In this document: positions 16,896 to 25,543 of the stretch, one piece after another
How positions within the stretch are numbered: the stretch's first letter is position 1
How the letters are laid out: each line of letters opens with the position of its first letter
The notes under the pieces: model-generated
Databases searched by the model: none
The model's input: only the letters and a program-made list of their open reading frames with translations
Told to the model about the DNA's origin: nothing
Translations under genes and position numbers: made by a program
Source of the DNA: Paenochrobactrum glaciei
GTDB taxonomy: Bacteria > Pseudomonadota > Alphaproteobacteria > Rhizobiales > Rhizobiaceae
Assembly (NCBI RefSeq): GCF_039522165.1
Contig: NZ_BAAADE010000002.1
Location: 124,001-188,000, forward strand
Direction of reading: 5' to 3'
Length of the DNA: 64,000 nucleotides

Positions 16896-17393
16896 ATGAA
16901 GAATTTGACAGCTGCTGCAGTTTGCGCTTTAGGCGTTATGCTTTCAGGCCAGGCTTTTGCTCAAGATGTTATTCGTCATAAAGCACCGGGTTCAACATTC
17001 CCGATTGCTCAGGCAGTAGAAGTACCGGCAGGAAAGACCACTGTTTACCTCAGCGGTGCGGTTCCAACTGTTGTTGATGAAAAAGCAGAAAAAAATACGA
17101 TTGCTGCTTACGGTGACACCAAATCACAGACAGAAACAGTTCTGAAGTCGATTGAAAAATCGTTGGCTTCGCTTGATCTGAAAATGAGCGATGTTATCAA
17201 AATGCAGGTTTTCCTCGTTGGCGACCCTGAAAAGGGCGGCAAGATGGATTTTGCCGGCTTCATGGAAGGTTACACCCAGTTCTTCGGTACTGAAGCACAG
17301 CCTAACCTGCCTTCACGTTCCGTCATGCAGGTTGCTGCTTTGGCAAGCCCGGCATGGTTGGTAGAAATTGAAGTAACAGCTGTTCGCCCATAA
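16896..17393 (+). CDS. Periplasmic RidA-family (YjgF/UK114) imine deaminase
   Basis: 165 aa from the ATG at 16896, which has AAGGAAG upstream. Unlike ordinary RidA (~128 aa, cytoplasmic), it begins with a signal peptide, MKNLTAAAVCALGVMLSGQAFAQD, cut near residue 23. The RidA core follows: VYLSGAVP, SQTETVLKSIEKSLASLDLKMSDVIKMQVFLV, and the active-site end PNLPSRSVMQVAALA plus WLVEIEVTAV. The substrate-binding Arg (Arg141) and the Glu of VEIE are kept, so deaminase activity is plausible. RidA enzymes hydrolyse reactive enamines/imines to ketones and ammonia, which is the expected product of the upstream amine oxidase. Context therefore suggests it finishes that reaction in the periplasm. Confidence 0.9.
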   Translation: MKNLTAAAVCALGVMLSGQAFAQDVIRHKAPGSTFPIAQAVEVPAGKTTVYLSGAVPTVVDEKAEKNTIAAYGDTKSQTETVLKSIEKSLASLDLKMSDVIKMQVFLVGDPEKGGKMDFAGFMEGYTQFFGTEAQPNLPSRSVMQVAALASPAWLVEIEVTAVRP

Positions 17394-17468
17394 TCTTTGA
17401 GCGTGCGTCAGATTGATGAAATCTGATGTTCTGCTTGGATGTGAGACAGATTATTGCTTTCAATGGCT

Positions 17469-17499
17469 AAAAAAGCCGCTCTTCGGGGCGGCTTTTTTT
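17469..17499 (+). terminator. Terminator closing the amine-oxidase cluster
   Basis: AAAAAAGCCGC with GCGGCTTTTTTT around a TCTTCGGG loop; strong intrinsic terminator. Confidence 0.88.
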
Positions 17500-17669
17500 A
17501 TTGGTGGCAATGACAGACAAGACATTGAATAGTTTTACTAATAAAATGCAGCATATTCTAAAGGTTTAAATCGCTGCTCTTGCTGTCGAGGCGCAACTGT
17601 GGCTATAGATTGCAGGATGAATACAACCCGTATTCAGCCAGTTTTTCAGCAGTTTTCAGGTTTTGCACG

Positions 17670-18566
17670 ATGTCGCGCCTTCAGGCTAATTTGCTTCTTT
17701 TGCTCGCCGGTATGATTTGGGGAATGGGTTTTGTTGCCCAGTCCACCGCCATGACAAATATTGGGCCGTTTATGTTTATTGCGGTGCGATCACTGATTGC
17801 CAGTTTTACAATTTTACCACTGGCTATAGCCGAAGGTGGCAAAGCGCGCCTGACTTTAAATCGTCGTGATTATCTGTTTTTTGCTGCTATCGGATTGGTT
17901 CTTTTCACCGGCCTTGCCGCCCAGCAAATCGGCCTGCAAACAACCTCTGTAACCAATGCCGGCTTTCTAACAGGCCTTTATCTAATTTTGGTGCCCGTCT
18001 TAGGCGTGCTGATTTTTCGGGCATGGCCGCATGGTATCATCTGGCCATGTTCATTAGCTGCCTTGGCAGGTATTTATCTGCTGTCGGGCGGGGAACTGAG
18101 CGCACTTAAACAAGGCGACTGGCTGGTAATGTTTGGTGCGTTTTTCTGGGCATTGCAGGTTTTACTGATCGGACAAGCAAACCGAACCGGCCGGCCGGTA
18201 ACATTAAGCCTTGTGCAATTTGCAACCTGTGCGGTGATCGGCTTTATCTTTGCATTCACACTGGGCGAAGTCGATTGGTCAGCCGTTGCTGTCACATGGA
18301 AAGAACTGCTGTTTACCGGCATTTTCTCATCCGGTGCGGCTTTCACATTACAGGCCATCGGGCAGCGTTATACTACGCCGCCGCAGGCCGCTATTTTCCT
18401 GTCGTCTGAAGCTTTGTTTGCCGCGCTTTTCGGAGCAATTTTCTTAAGTGAACGCTTGTCTTTTGTCGGGCTTGTCGGATGTGGATTGATCTTCATCTCG
18501 ATGCTGGCCGTTGAAATTATCCCGATGCTGACCGCAAAAAAGCCTCAAGCTGTGGCTACGCTTTAA
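17670..18566 (+). CDS. EamA/DMT-superfamily transporter
   Basis: 298 aa from the ATG at 17670. Ten hydrophobic segments arranged as two EamA repeats: the first starts NLLLLLAGMIWGMGFVAQSTAM, the second starts near GDWLVMFGAFFWALQVLLIGQAN and ends with QAAIFLSSEALFAALFGAIFLSERLSFVGLVGCGLIFISM, the usual DMT C-terminal helix pair. Family members export small metabolites; no substrate can be read from sequence. The frame is open 30 codons upstream, but that part is not membrane-like. Its end overlaps the convergent DUF486 gene by 11 bases. Confidence 0.88.
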   Translation: MSRLQANLLLLLAGMIWGMGFVAQSTAMTNIGPFMFIAVRSLIASFTILPLAIAEGGKARLTLNRRDYLFFAAIGLVLFTGLAAQQIGLQTTSVTNAGFLTGLYLILVPVLGVLIFRAWPHGIIWPCSLAALAGIYLLSGGELSALKQGDWLVMFGAFFWALQVLLIGQANRTGRPVTLSLVQFATCAVIGFIFAFTLGEVDWSAVAVTWKELLFTGIFSSGAAFTLQAIGQRYTTPPQAAIFLSSEALFAALFGAIFLSERLSFVGLVGCGLIFISMLAVEIIPMLTAKKPQAVATL

Positions 18567-18906
18567 AGATAAAAGACGCACCAAGAGCAATCAGGGCAAA
18601 TCCGATCAGGTAGTTCCAGCTAAACGCTTCTTTCAGATAGAAAACTGAAAAGAGAGCGAAGATGATGAGGGTAATCACTTCCTGAATTGTTTTCAGCTGG
18701 GCGGTTGTGTAAACAGCTGAGCCGATCCGGTTTGCTGGAACAGCCAGACAATATTCGGCAAGCGCAATGCCCCAGCTGAGAAAAATGACTGTAATCAGCG
18801 AGGCTTGCGGAAATTTTAAATGTCCGTACCAGGCTGTGGTCATAAATACATTGGACATGATGAGCAGAATAATGGGAAGAATTGCCGGAGAGATTAAAAA
18901 CGCCAT
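18556..18906 (-). CDS. DMT-family protein, DUF486
   Basis: 116 aa with four hydrophobic segments, matching the DUF486 short membrane-protein family: LLIMSNVFMTTAWYGHLKF near the start, FLSWGIALAEYCLAVPANRIG in the middle and FALFSVFYLKEAFSWNYLIGFALIALGASF at the end. Half the size of EamA transporters, so it may act as a dimer like small multidrug-resistance proteins. Convergent with the EamA gene. Function unknown. Confidence 0.88.
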   Translation of the reverse strand: MAFLISPAILPIILLIMSNVFMTTAWYGHLKFPQASLITVIFLSWGIALAEYCLAVPANRIGSAVYTTAQLKTIQEVITLIIFALFSVFYLKEAFSWNYLIGFALIALGASFIFKA

Positions 18907-18934
18907 TTCAGTAGATCCCGAAGAAACGCCAAAT

Positions 18935-19177
18935 TTGACAAGACAGGTTTTGATTTATGGTGGAATGCTGGCAGGTTTGATGCTTGCAGGCTGCACACAA
19001 CATAATACAGCAGCGGATTTGGTGGCTCCTACGCCTGCAAGGGTGCGTGCTTATGAGGGAGCGCCCGATCATCATGTGGTTGCGGCAGCGGAGCCTGCTA
19101 TTCTTGGTCTGGCCGAGGAGCAGGATATTGAAAGCCTGAGGCTCGCTCGCTGCCAGACGAATAAGACATGTAAATAA
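18935..19177 (+). CDS. Small putative lipoprotein
   Basis: From the TTG at 18935 the product is 80 aa, starting TRQVLIYGGMLAGLMLAGCTQH, which is a short signal peptide with lipobox LAGC; lipidation would be at Cys20. The rest is short and polar, with two Cys near the C-terminus (RCQTNKTCK). The frame is open further upstream across the start of the divergent DUF486 gene, so the start is not certain and the ribosome site is weak (GAAGAAA). I do not recognise a family. Confidence 0.55.
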   Translation: MTRQVLIYGGMLAGLMLAGCTQHNTAADLVAPTPARVRAYEGAPDHHVVAAAEPAILGLAEEQDIESLRLARCQTNKTCK

Positions 19178-19202
19178 TCACAAGGCGCAGGGCATAAAAG
19201 CC

Positions 19203-19601
19203 TTATGCGCTGATGATTTCTTCTGCGATCGGGGTTGGTTTGCTGTCTGCATCAAGGGCAACCATGACAAATTCGCCGTGGGTGACAAGATCCATCTGTT
19301 GGGACAAATAACGCTGCGCCCAGGTTTCCACTTTCAAGGTGATGGATGTGCGGCCAACTTTAGTAATATCGGTATAGATACACAATGTGTCGCCGACCTT
19401 CACCGGTTTGGCAAAGGACATTTCACGCACCGCAGCAGTCACCACGCGGCCGCCAGCACGTTCTGCTGCGCGGATACCACAGGATAAATCCATCTGTGCC
19501 ATAACCCAGCCGCCGAAAATATCCCCGGCCGCATTGGCATCGCATGGCATGGCCTGTGTACGGATGGTCAATGTGCCCTTTGGTGAAGAGGTTTCAGTCA
19601 T
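19203..19601 (-). CDS. YciA-type acyl-CoA thioesterase (hot-dog fold)
   Basis: 132 aa hot-dog domain. The stretch TQAMPCDANAAGDIFGGWVMAQMDLSCGIRAAERAGGRVVTAAV holds the family's catalytic Asn/Asp region and long helix, followed by FAKPVKVGDTLCIYTDITKVGRTSITLKVETWAQRY. YciA enzymes hydrolyse a broad range of acyl-CoAs in the cytoplasm. Length is normal, start at the only ATG. Stands alone on the minus strand. Confidence 0.92.
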   Translation of the reverse strand: MTETSSPKGTLTIRTQAMPCDANAAGDIFGGWVMAQMDLSCGIRAAERAGGRVVTAAVREMSFAKPVKVGDTLCIYTDITKVGRTSITLKVETWAQRYLSQQMDLVTHGEFVMVALDADSKPTPIAEEIISA

Positions 19602-19763
19602 TTTGCACTCCTGGAAATTAAATGTTCTGATGATGGATTTAAGCCTTAATCAAAGCAATTCCCACTCTTAAATTGCATACACTATGATAAAGTGCCGAGG
19701 CTGATGGAACGGTTGGGCATATTCATGCGTTACCAATTACAAGCTTAAACAGGAGCTGCCCCC

Positions 19764-20324
19764 ATGAAAGTACTTTTTAGAACTGCATTGCTTGCAGTTG
19801 GTTTACTTGCAGCCGGTGCTGCACAGGCAGCCAATGCAATTGTAACGGCTGATTTGAACGTGAGAGCAGGGCCTGGCACGAAATATCGTACCCTTGGTGC
19901 CATTCCTAATCGTGCCCGTGTTGATGTTAGCGGGTGTACCAGCGGTTATGGCTGGTGTCAGGTGCGCTATGGCGGCCTGCACGGCTGGGCTTCATCGCGT
20001 TATTTGGCCACGCGTGTGGGCTCATCGGGCAATTATCAGTCAAATAATTTTTCCAATAATGCCGCAGCAATTGGTATTCCGCTGATTGCCGGTGTGGTGA
20101 TTGGTTCGGCAATTAACAGCCGCAATGATCGTTATTATCGCGATGATTATTATGGCCGTCCGCATTGGAACCGCCCGCATCGTCCAAATCGCCCGCATTG
20201 GAATCATAATCGTCCGGGACGCCCGAACTGGGATCGCCCAAACAGACCAAACCGTCCGCATTGGAATAATTCGGGTCGTCCAAACGGCAATCATGGGCGT
20301 CCGCGCCCGCATCGCTATAACTGA
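19764..20324 (+). CDS. Secreted SH3-domain protein with basic repeat tail
   Basis: 186 aa. Signal peptide MKVLFRTALLAVGLLAAGAAQA (cut near residue 22), one bacterial SH3 domain (~24-78: IVTADLNVRAGPGTKYRTLGAIP ... WCQVRYGGLHGWASSRYL), a hydrophobic Gly/Ile segment (~98-115), and a C-terminal tail of about 60 residues built from repeats of the RPHWN / RPNRP type. The SH3 part suggests binding to peptidoglycan or another envelope partner; the Arg/Pro/His/Asn/Trp tail looks disordered and strongly basic. Similar SH3 plus tail proteins occur in Brucellaceae without known function. Confidence 0.85.
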   Translation: MKVLFRTALLAVGLLAAGAAQAANAIVTADLNVRAGPGTKYRTLGAIPNRARVDVSGCTSGYGWCQVRYGGLHGWASSRYLATRVGSSGNYQSNNFSNNAAAIGIPLIAGVVIGSAINSRNDRYYRDDYYGRPHWNRPHRPNRPHWNHNRPGRPNWDRPNRPNRPHWNNSGRPNGNHGRPRPHRYN

Positions 20325-20372
20325 TTTGTACTTGGTTTGATCTGTTTGTTCTGGTAATGTACCGTATCGGCT

Positions 20373-20410
20373 AAGAGCATGAGGCGATTTTGTTTCATGC
20401 TCTTTTCTTT
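20373..20410 (+). terminator. Terminator between the SH3 gene and uvrB
   Basis: AAGAGCATGA (20373-20382) pairs with TCATGCTCTT (20395-20404), followed by TTCTTT. Confidence 0.75.
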
Positions 20411-20437
20411 CCTCAGCGAGATCGCCATATTAGCATC

Positions 20438-23275
20438 ATGACCTCTTCAAAAGATAAGCCACCTTTTTCACAGACCGATGCTGAAAGCAGCATTTCTGGT
20501 TTTGCCGAAGCCCCGCAGCCGTCGCTGTCGGGAACGCCTTTCAGTGCATCGATTGCGGATTGGGCAAAGGAAATCAGCGATGCAGCCGAGCAGGACGCAA
20601 CTGCAAAGCCTGCAAAAAAAACAGCTAAAAAAACGGTGAAGAAGGCCGATAGTGCTAAGGTGAACGCAGCGCGTACATCGCGCGGCACCTCTATTGGTAT
20701 GGCAGCTACGGCTAAAGAGCGGGCTGCTGCTGGTCTTAATCCGGTTTCCGGTCTTGATGTGGCACTTGAAGATGCGGATAAAATCTCGCCGTCTGGCGCG
20801 ACAGCCACTGTGCAAGCGCTGTCTGACTTGATTGAATCCGGTAATCCGCTGTTTAAAAATGGTGAATTGTGGACGCCGCACCGTCCTGTCAGGCCAGCAA
20901 AGTCTGAAGGCGGACGAGCAATCACACTGGAAACAGAGTTTACGCCATCCGGTGACCAGCCGACTGCGATCAAAGATTTGGTTGAGGGTTTGGAAGATGG
21001 CGAGCGCACACAGGTTCTGCTTGGTGTAACCGGCTCGGGTAAAACGTTCACCATGGCGCAGGTGATCCAGCAGACACAGCGTCCGGCATTGATTTTAGCG
21101 CCGAACAAAACATTGGCTGCGCAGCTTTACGGCGAGTTTAAAAGCTTCTTCCCTAATAATGCGGTCGAATATTTCGTTTCTTATTATGATTATTATCAGC
21201 CGGAAGCCTATGTGCCGCGCTCTGATACTTTTATTGAGAAAGAATCATCAATCAACGAGCAGATCGACCGGATGCGACACTCGGCGACCCGTTCGCTGCT
21301 GGAGCGCGATGATTGTATTATCGTAGCATCGGTTTCCTGTATTTACGGTATCGGCTCGGTTGAAACCTACACTGCGATGACCTTTGAAATGAAGATCGGT
21401 GACAGGCTTGATCAGCGCCAGCTGCTCGCCGATTTGGTCGCACAGCAATATAAGCGTCAGGACATTAATTTTGTCCGCGGTTCTTTCCGTGTACGGGGTG
21501 ATACGATTGAAATCTTCCCCGCTCACTTGGAAGATAGCGCGTGGCGCATTTCCATGTTTGGCGATGAGATTGAAACCATAACCGAATTTGACCCGCTGAC
21601 AGGACAGAAAACCGGCGATCTGCAGTCAGTCAAAATCTATGCGAATTCGCACTATGTTACGCCGCGCCCAACGCTCAATCAGGCGATTAAATCGATCAAA
21701 GCTGAATTACGTGACCGCTTGGAAGAACTGACAAGGGCAGGGCGTTTGCTGGAAGCACAACGCCTTGAGCAGCGCACTACATTTGATGTGGAAATGCTGG
21801 AAGCGACAGGCTCTTGTGCCGGTATTGAAAACTACTCGCGTTATCTGACGGGACGCAAGCCGGGTGAACCGCCGCCGACATTGTTTGAATATATTCCTGA
21901 TAATGCCCTTGTTTTCCTTGATGAAAGCCATGTGACCATTCCACAGATCGGTGGTATGTATCGCGGTGACTTTAGACGTAAAGCAACATTGGCCGAATAT
22001 GGTTTCCGTTTGCCGTCTTGTCTTGATAACCGCCCGCTGCGGTTTGAGGAGTGGGACGCAATGCGTCCGCAAACTGTGGCTGTTTCGGCAACGCCCGGTA
22101 AGTGGGAAATGGAAGAGGCAGGTGGTGTCTTTGCTGAGCAGGTCATTCGTCCGACCGGTCTGATTGACCCGCCGGTAGAAGTTCGTCCGGCAAAAAGTCA
22201 GGTTGATGATGTGCTCGGCGAAATTCGGGCTACGGCACAGCAAGGTTATCGCACATTGGTGACAGTGCTCACTAAGCGTATGGCGGAAGACCTGACCGAA
22301 TATCTGCATGAGCAGGGCGTGCGGGTGCGTTATATGCACTCCGATATTGATACGTTGGAACGCATCGAAATCATCCGTGATTTGCGTCTTGGCGCTTTTG
22401 ATGTGCTGATCGGTATTAACTTGCTGCGTGAAGGTCTGGACATTCCGGAATGTGGTTTTGTGGCTATTCTGGATGCCGATAAGGAAGGCTTCCTGCGTTC
22501 TGAAACGTCACTTGTGCAGACAATCGGTCGTGCTGCGCGTAACGTTGACGGCAAGGTTATTCTTTACGCGGATAAGATCACCGGTTCGATGAGCCGTGCG
22601 ATGGAAGAAACGACACGCCGTCGTGCCAAGCAGATGGCTTATAACGAAGCCAACGGTATCACACCGGCCAGTGTACGTAAGAATATCAATGATATTCTGA
22701 ATTCTGTTTACGAGCAGGATCATGTGCGTGCCAATCTTTCCGGCTTTGCTGAAGAAGGTGCGATGGTTGGCAACAATCTGGCTGCTCATATCGAGCATCT
22801 GGAGAAAGAAATGCGGGCAGCCGCAGCTGATCTCGACTTTGAAACAGCCGCACGTTTGCGCGATGAGTTGAAACGTCTGCGTGAGACCGAGCTGGCGATT
22901 TCCGATGATCCGATGGCGCGGGAAGTGGAATTGGAAAGTCCGGTAACAGGACGCACCAAAGGCCGCCATAATGCTGGGCGCAAAGTACACCGCACAGTTG
23001 ATGATGCGTCGGAGAGCAGCCTGTTTCAAAAGCCGTCGCTTGACGATATGGGACCTGGAACCGATACGGCGAAACCACGTCATGAAGGCGCTATGCCGGA
23101 AAGCCGTTTTCGTAAAAATACGCTGGATGAAATGACAGTGAAAAGAACGGAAGTACCGGTTGATGGCGATGAGTTTGTCAAACGCGGACGCATTGGTATC
23201 GGTTCATATGAAGATCCGGGTGAAATGGCACGTAAAAAGCGCCGTCCGGGCAAAACCGGAAGGCCGGGTCGTTAA
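20438..23275 (+). CDS. uvrB: Excinuclease ABC subunit UvrB
   Basis: 945 aa from the ATG at 20438. UvrB carries damaged-DNA verification in nucleotide excision repair with UvrA and UvrC. The core begins near residue 150 with FTPSGDQPTAIKDLVEGL and the Walker A GVTGSGKTFTMA; then the beta-hairpin region EYFVSYYDYYQPEAYVPRSDTFIEKESSIN, the DESHV box, LRLGAFDVLIGINLLREGLDIPE and QTIGRAARN. The UVR motif EKEMRAAAADLDFETAARLRDEL binds UvrC. Compared with ~670 aa in E. coli there is an N-terminal extension of about 150 residues with a Lys/Ala stretch (PAKKTAKKTVKKADS) and a C-terminal extension of about 100 residues rich in Arg/Lys. Such extensions are common in Rhizobiales UvrB. Confidence 0.97.
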   Translation: MTSSKDKPPFSQTDAESSISGFAEAPQPSLSGTPFSASIADWAKEISDAAEQDATAKPAKKTAKKTVKKADSAKVNAARTSRGTSIGMAATAKERAAAGLNPVSGLDVALEDADKISPSGATATVQALSDLIESGNPLFKNGELWTPHRPVRPAKSEGGRAITLETEFTPSGDQPTAIKDLVEGLEDGERTQVLLGVTGSGKTFTMAQVIQQTQRPALILAPNKTLAAQLYGEFKSFFPNNAVEYFVSYYDYYQPEAYVPRSDTFIEKESSINEQIDRMRHSATRSLLERDDCIIVASVSCIYGIGSVETYTAMTFEMKIGDRLDQRQLLADLVAQQYKRQDINFVRGSFRVRGDTIEIFPAHLEDSAWRISMFGDEIETITEFDPLTGQKTGDLQSVKIYANSHYVTPRPTLNQAIKSIKAELRDRLEELTRAGRLLEAQRLEQRTTFDVEMLEATGSCAGIENYSRYLTGRKPGEPPPTLFEYIPDNALVFLDESHVTIPQIGGMYRGDFRRKATLAEYGFRLPSCLDNRPLRFEEWDAMRPQTVAVSATPGKWEMEEAGGVFAEQVIRPTGLIDPPVEVRPAKSQVDDVLGEIRATAQQGYRTLVTVLTKRMAEDLTEYLHEQGVRVRYMHSDIDTLERIEIIRDLRLGAFDVLIGINLLREGLDIPECGFVAILDADKEGFLRSETSLVQTIGRAARNVDGKVILYADKITGSMSRAMEETTRRRAKQMAYNEANGITPASVRKNINDILNSVYEQDHVRANLSGFAEEGAMVGNNLAAHIEHLEKEMRAAAADLDFETAARLRDELKRLRETELAISDDPMAREVELESPVTGRTKGRHNAGRKVHRTVDDASESSLFQKPSLDDMGPGTDTAKPRHEGAMPESRFRKNTLDEMTVKRTEVPVDGDEFVKRGRIGIGSYEDPGEMARKKRRPGKTGRPGR

Positions 23276-23296
23276 GACTGCTTTGTTGATGGTATT

Positions 23297-23330
23297 AAAA
23301 AAGGAGGGCATTGCCCTCCTTTTCTTATTT
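23297..23330. terminator. Bidirectional terminator, uvrB / sulfatase-fold gene
   Basis: AAAAAAGGAGGGC pairs with GCCCTCCTTTTC over a tiny loop; A-run on one side and T-run on the other serve both convergent genes. Confidence 0.85.
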
Positions 23331-24875
23331 CAATTCCGGACGTTTTTCGTTCCACATTTTTTCACGTAGTGAGCGATCTTTGGTTATTGCGGCATCCAAT
23401 CCGCCATGTCCCAGTTCTTCCATCATATTTTTATTCGGATTGAAGATTGAGCGGCCAATACCTGCACGCCCATCCGGTAAATTCATGCCTAAAAGCTCCA
23501 GAATGGTCGGAAACAGGTCAAACATAGCTGCTTCACGTTTGATGACTTGCGGTTCAATACCGTCGCCCAGAGCTGTGAAATAATTCATACGGTAAAAAGT
23601 GTTGAGCTCGTCAGAATGTGGATTGTCCATAATCAGATGGTCATTATGAACAACAACAATAGTGTTTTCTAACAAACCCTTTTCACGAAGGATTTCGATG
23701 GTTTTTTGGATATGATAGCCGGAGCATTTAATGGCAAACTGCATGCCACTTAAGTTACCCTGTGGAACATTTGCTTTGCAGGTCTGAGTTGGAAAACCAG
23801 TTGAAGCATGGCCGCCAATTGTAGCCATGAAGAAGGCAAATGGATGTTTTTGCTGATGTAGCTCTTCAATGCGTTTTTCAGCCAGCTCCATCAGTGTGTC
23901 ATCATAGAGACCCCAATAGCTGGTATAATCACCAACAAGGTCTTTATAATCATCGAAATGGGTTGTGCGATTGAAATGATGACTGTCAAGATAAGCACCA
24001 AGCCCGGCAAAATTGCGACCGCCACCATTCATATATTCGGTATAATAGCCATTGGCGCTCAAAATATCTGGTAAGCAATAAATGCCGGTGAAAAAATCTT
24101 TGTGACGTGAGTAATTATTGCCGCGATAAAGACCACGTGGTTGCAAGGTTACGCCGCATTGCGATGTCATGAAACCAGCCATTGTCCAGCCGGTATTGGC
24201 GACTTGGCGCAAGCCCTGTACTTCCAAACCGGTTGAAGCGACTTGTGAAAGCTCTGCAAATGTCTGCTCACCGTGTTCAATTTCAGCAAAAGTACGCTCA
24301 GTACTTTCCGCATAGATAATGACGATATTTTTCTTAGTTACACCATTTGGAAATTGCAGTGGTGGTTCTACATAATTTTCGAAAAGCGTTAGGTCTTTTT
24401 TACCGTAGTAAAAATCGTAAACACTCCAGAAAAACGGATTGCATACCAATAGAATAATGGCAATCAGCGGATCAATGACTTTGAAACGGCGATCATGCTT
24501 TTTAAAGAAAAGCATCGGAATAAGAAAGCCAAGGAAAGACAGTACCAGAAAAACAACTCTGTTGCCCTGAACCGTCGGACGTCCGCCATCAACGCCCATA
24601 TCGATGTGGTAAAGAACCGCGCCGAAATCAAAATCACCAAAAATGAGGAAAATACCCATATAGGCAGTCATCAATAGAAGCGGTATCAGGCTCCACAGCA
24701 GATAATATCTTTTATTGATATTCTTATCATTATTGAATGGGATCAGGCGCGATACAATGATGGCGCCAACAAAATACAAGACGGTTTCAATATTTCCGAG
24801 ATCAAAATATTTTCGCAATAAATAAAGTAGGGAGATCATTAGGAAAAAAGAAGCAATGCGTTTCTTTTCTATCAT
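23325..24875 (-). CDS. Sulfatase-fold membrane phospho-group transferase (LTA synthase/OpgB-like)
   Basis: 516 aa. The N-terminal third has about five membrane helices (to ~residue 175); the rest is a periplasmic alkaline-phosphatase/sulfatase-fold domain. Visible active-site motifs: IVIIYAESTERTF (metal-binding Glu), VANTGWTMAGFMTSQCG (nucleophile Thr) and VVVHNDHL (metal ligands). This architecture is shared by phosphoglycerol and phosphoethanolamine transferases that decorate periplasmic glucans (OpgB, rhizobial CgmB), LPS or teichoic acids. In Rhizobiales a role in modifying cyclic beta-glucan is attractive but not shown here. It stands alone and shares a terminator with uvrB. Confidence 0.85.
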   Translation of the reverse strand: MIEKKRIASFFLMISLLYLLRKYFDLGNIETVLYFVGAIIVSRLIPFNNDKNINKRYYLLWSLIPLLLMTAYMGIFLIFGDFDFGAVLYHIDMGVDGGRPTVQGNRVVFLVLSFLGFLIPMLFFKKHDRRFKVIDPLIAIILLVCNPFFWSVYDFYYGKKDLTLFENYVEPPLQFPNGVTKKNIVIIYAESTERTFAEIEHGEQTFAELSQVASTGLEVQGLRQVANTGWTMAGFMTSQCGVTLQPRGLYRGNNYSRHKDFFTGIYCLPDILSANGYYTEYMNGGGRNFAGLGAYLDSHHFNRTTHFDDYKDLVGDYTSYWGLYDDTLMELAEKRIEELHQQKHPFAFFMATIGGHASTGFPTQTCKANVPQGNLSGMQFAIKCSGYHIQKTIEILREKGLLENTIVVVHNDHLIMDNPHSDELNTFYRMNYFTALGDGIEPQVIKREAAMFDLFPTILELLGMNLPDGRAGIGRSIFNPNKNMMEELGHGGLDAAITKDRSLREKMWNEKRPELK

Positions 24876-25023
24876 GGTATTGCCTGTCTATATGCAGTCG
24901 CTGAAATGCCGAGGCATTATGAAATATGATCAGGCTGTCATAATCCAGACATGAAAACGTCACAATAGCTTTTCCAAGAAACGAACCTATTAATTCGTCT
25001 GATCACTGGCTGCTTTACTAGCA

Positions 25024-25056
25024 ATAAAAAAACGGCCTGTTGTAACAGGCCGTTTC
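25024..25056 (-). terminator. Terminator after the Kazal lipoprotein gene
   Basis: AACGGCCTGTT (25031-25041) pairs with AACAGGCCGTT (25044-25054); followed on the minus strand by TTTTTT. Confidence 0.85.
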
Positions 25057-25081
25057 TATTCCATGATAAAATCTCGTTAGC

Positions 25082-25543
25082 TTAACATTGGCCGGGGTGT
25101 ACCGGACGGAAACCGGCACGCTGTGCTTCACAGCTATTCGGGAAATTACGCTTATTTTTGCCGCTGACGGCGCAAACAGGATTAAATTCTCTGGTGCAGG
25201 CAATGTTGGATGGTTTGCCTGGTTTGACATAGGGCGGACGAGGCGGGCGCGGGCGATGGGACTGGTTCGGTTTGCCGTCATTATTGCCCCAGCCATGACC
25301 CGGACGGTTGCCGCATTCACCATTAGCAACAATACGATAGCCTTGCGCATTGGCTGTGCACGCATTCGGCATTGTTTTTTGTACACCATTGCGCTGGCCG
25401 CAAACCGGTGCGTAATTATAAGGGCAGGCTGACGGTGCCGGATGTGGTCTGACCGGAGGGCGGGTTGTAGTACCGCTTTCCACTACGCAACCTGCAAGCA
25501 AAAGCAATGCAGCTGTAAAACCAAGTTTTTTGAAACTAACCAT
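25082..25543 (-). CDS. Lipoprotein with two Kazal-type protease-inhibitor domains
   Basis: 153 aa from the ATG with MVSFKKLGFTAALLLLAGCVV: signal peptide plus lipobox LAGC. Two Kazal-like modules follow. The first reads CPYNYAPVCG ... NACTANAQGYRIVANGEC, the second ACTREFNPVCA ... NSCEAQRAGFRPVHPGQC, joined by a Pro/Arg/His-rich linker (~95-115). The spacing C-x7-C...C-x(n)-C with a conserved Tyr/Phe-x-PVCG is the family signature; Kazal domains block serine proteases by a standard-mechanism loop. A longer GTG start at 25606 exists but would bury the signal. Bacterial Kazal lipoproteins are thought to protect the envelope against proteases, which is family inference. Confidence 0.85.
   Translation of the reverse strand: MVSFKKLGFTAALLLLAGCVVESGTTTRPPVRPHPAPSACPYNYAPVCGQRNGVQKTMPNACTANAQGYRIVANGECGNRPGHGWGNNDGKPNQSHRPRPPRPPYVKPGKPSNIACTREFNPVCAVSGKNKRNFPNSCEAQRAGFRPVHPGQC

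Noticed and set aside
18767..18934. N-terminal extension of the small lipoprotein
   Set aside because: It overlaps the divergent DUF486 gene and would hide the signal peptide; the TTG at 18935 fits a lipoprotein better.
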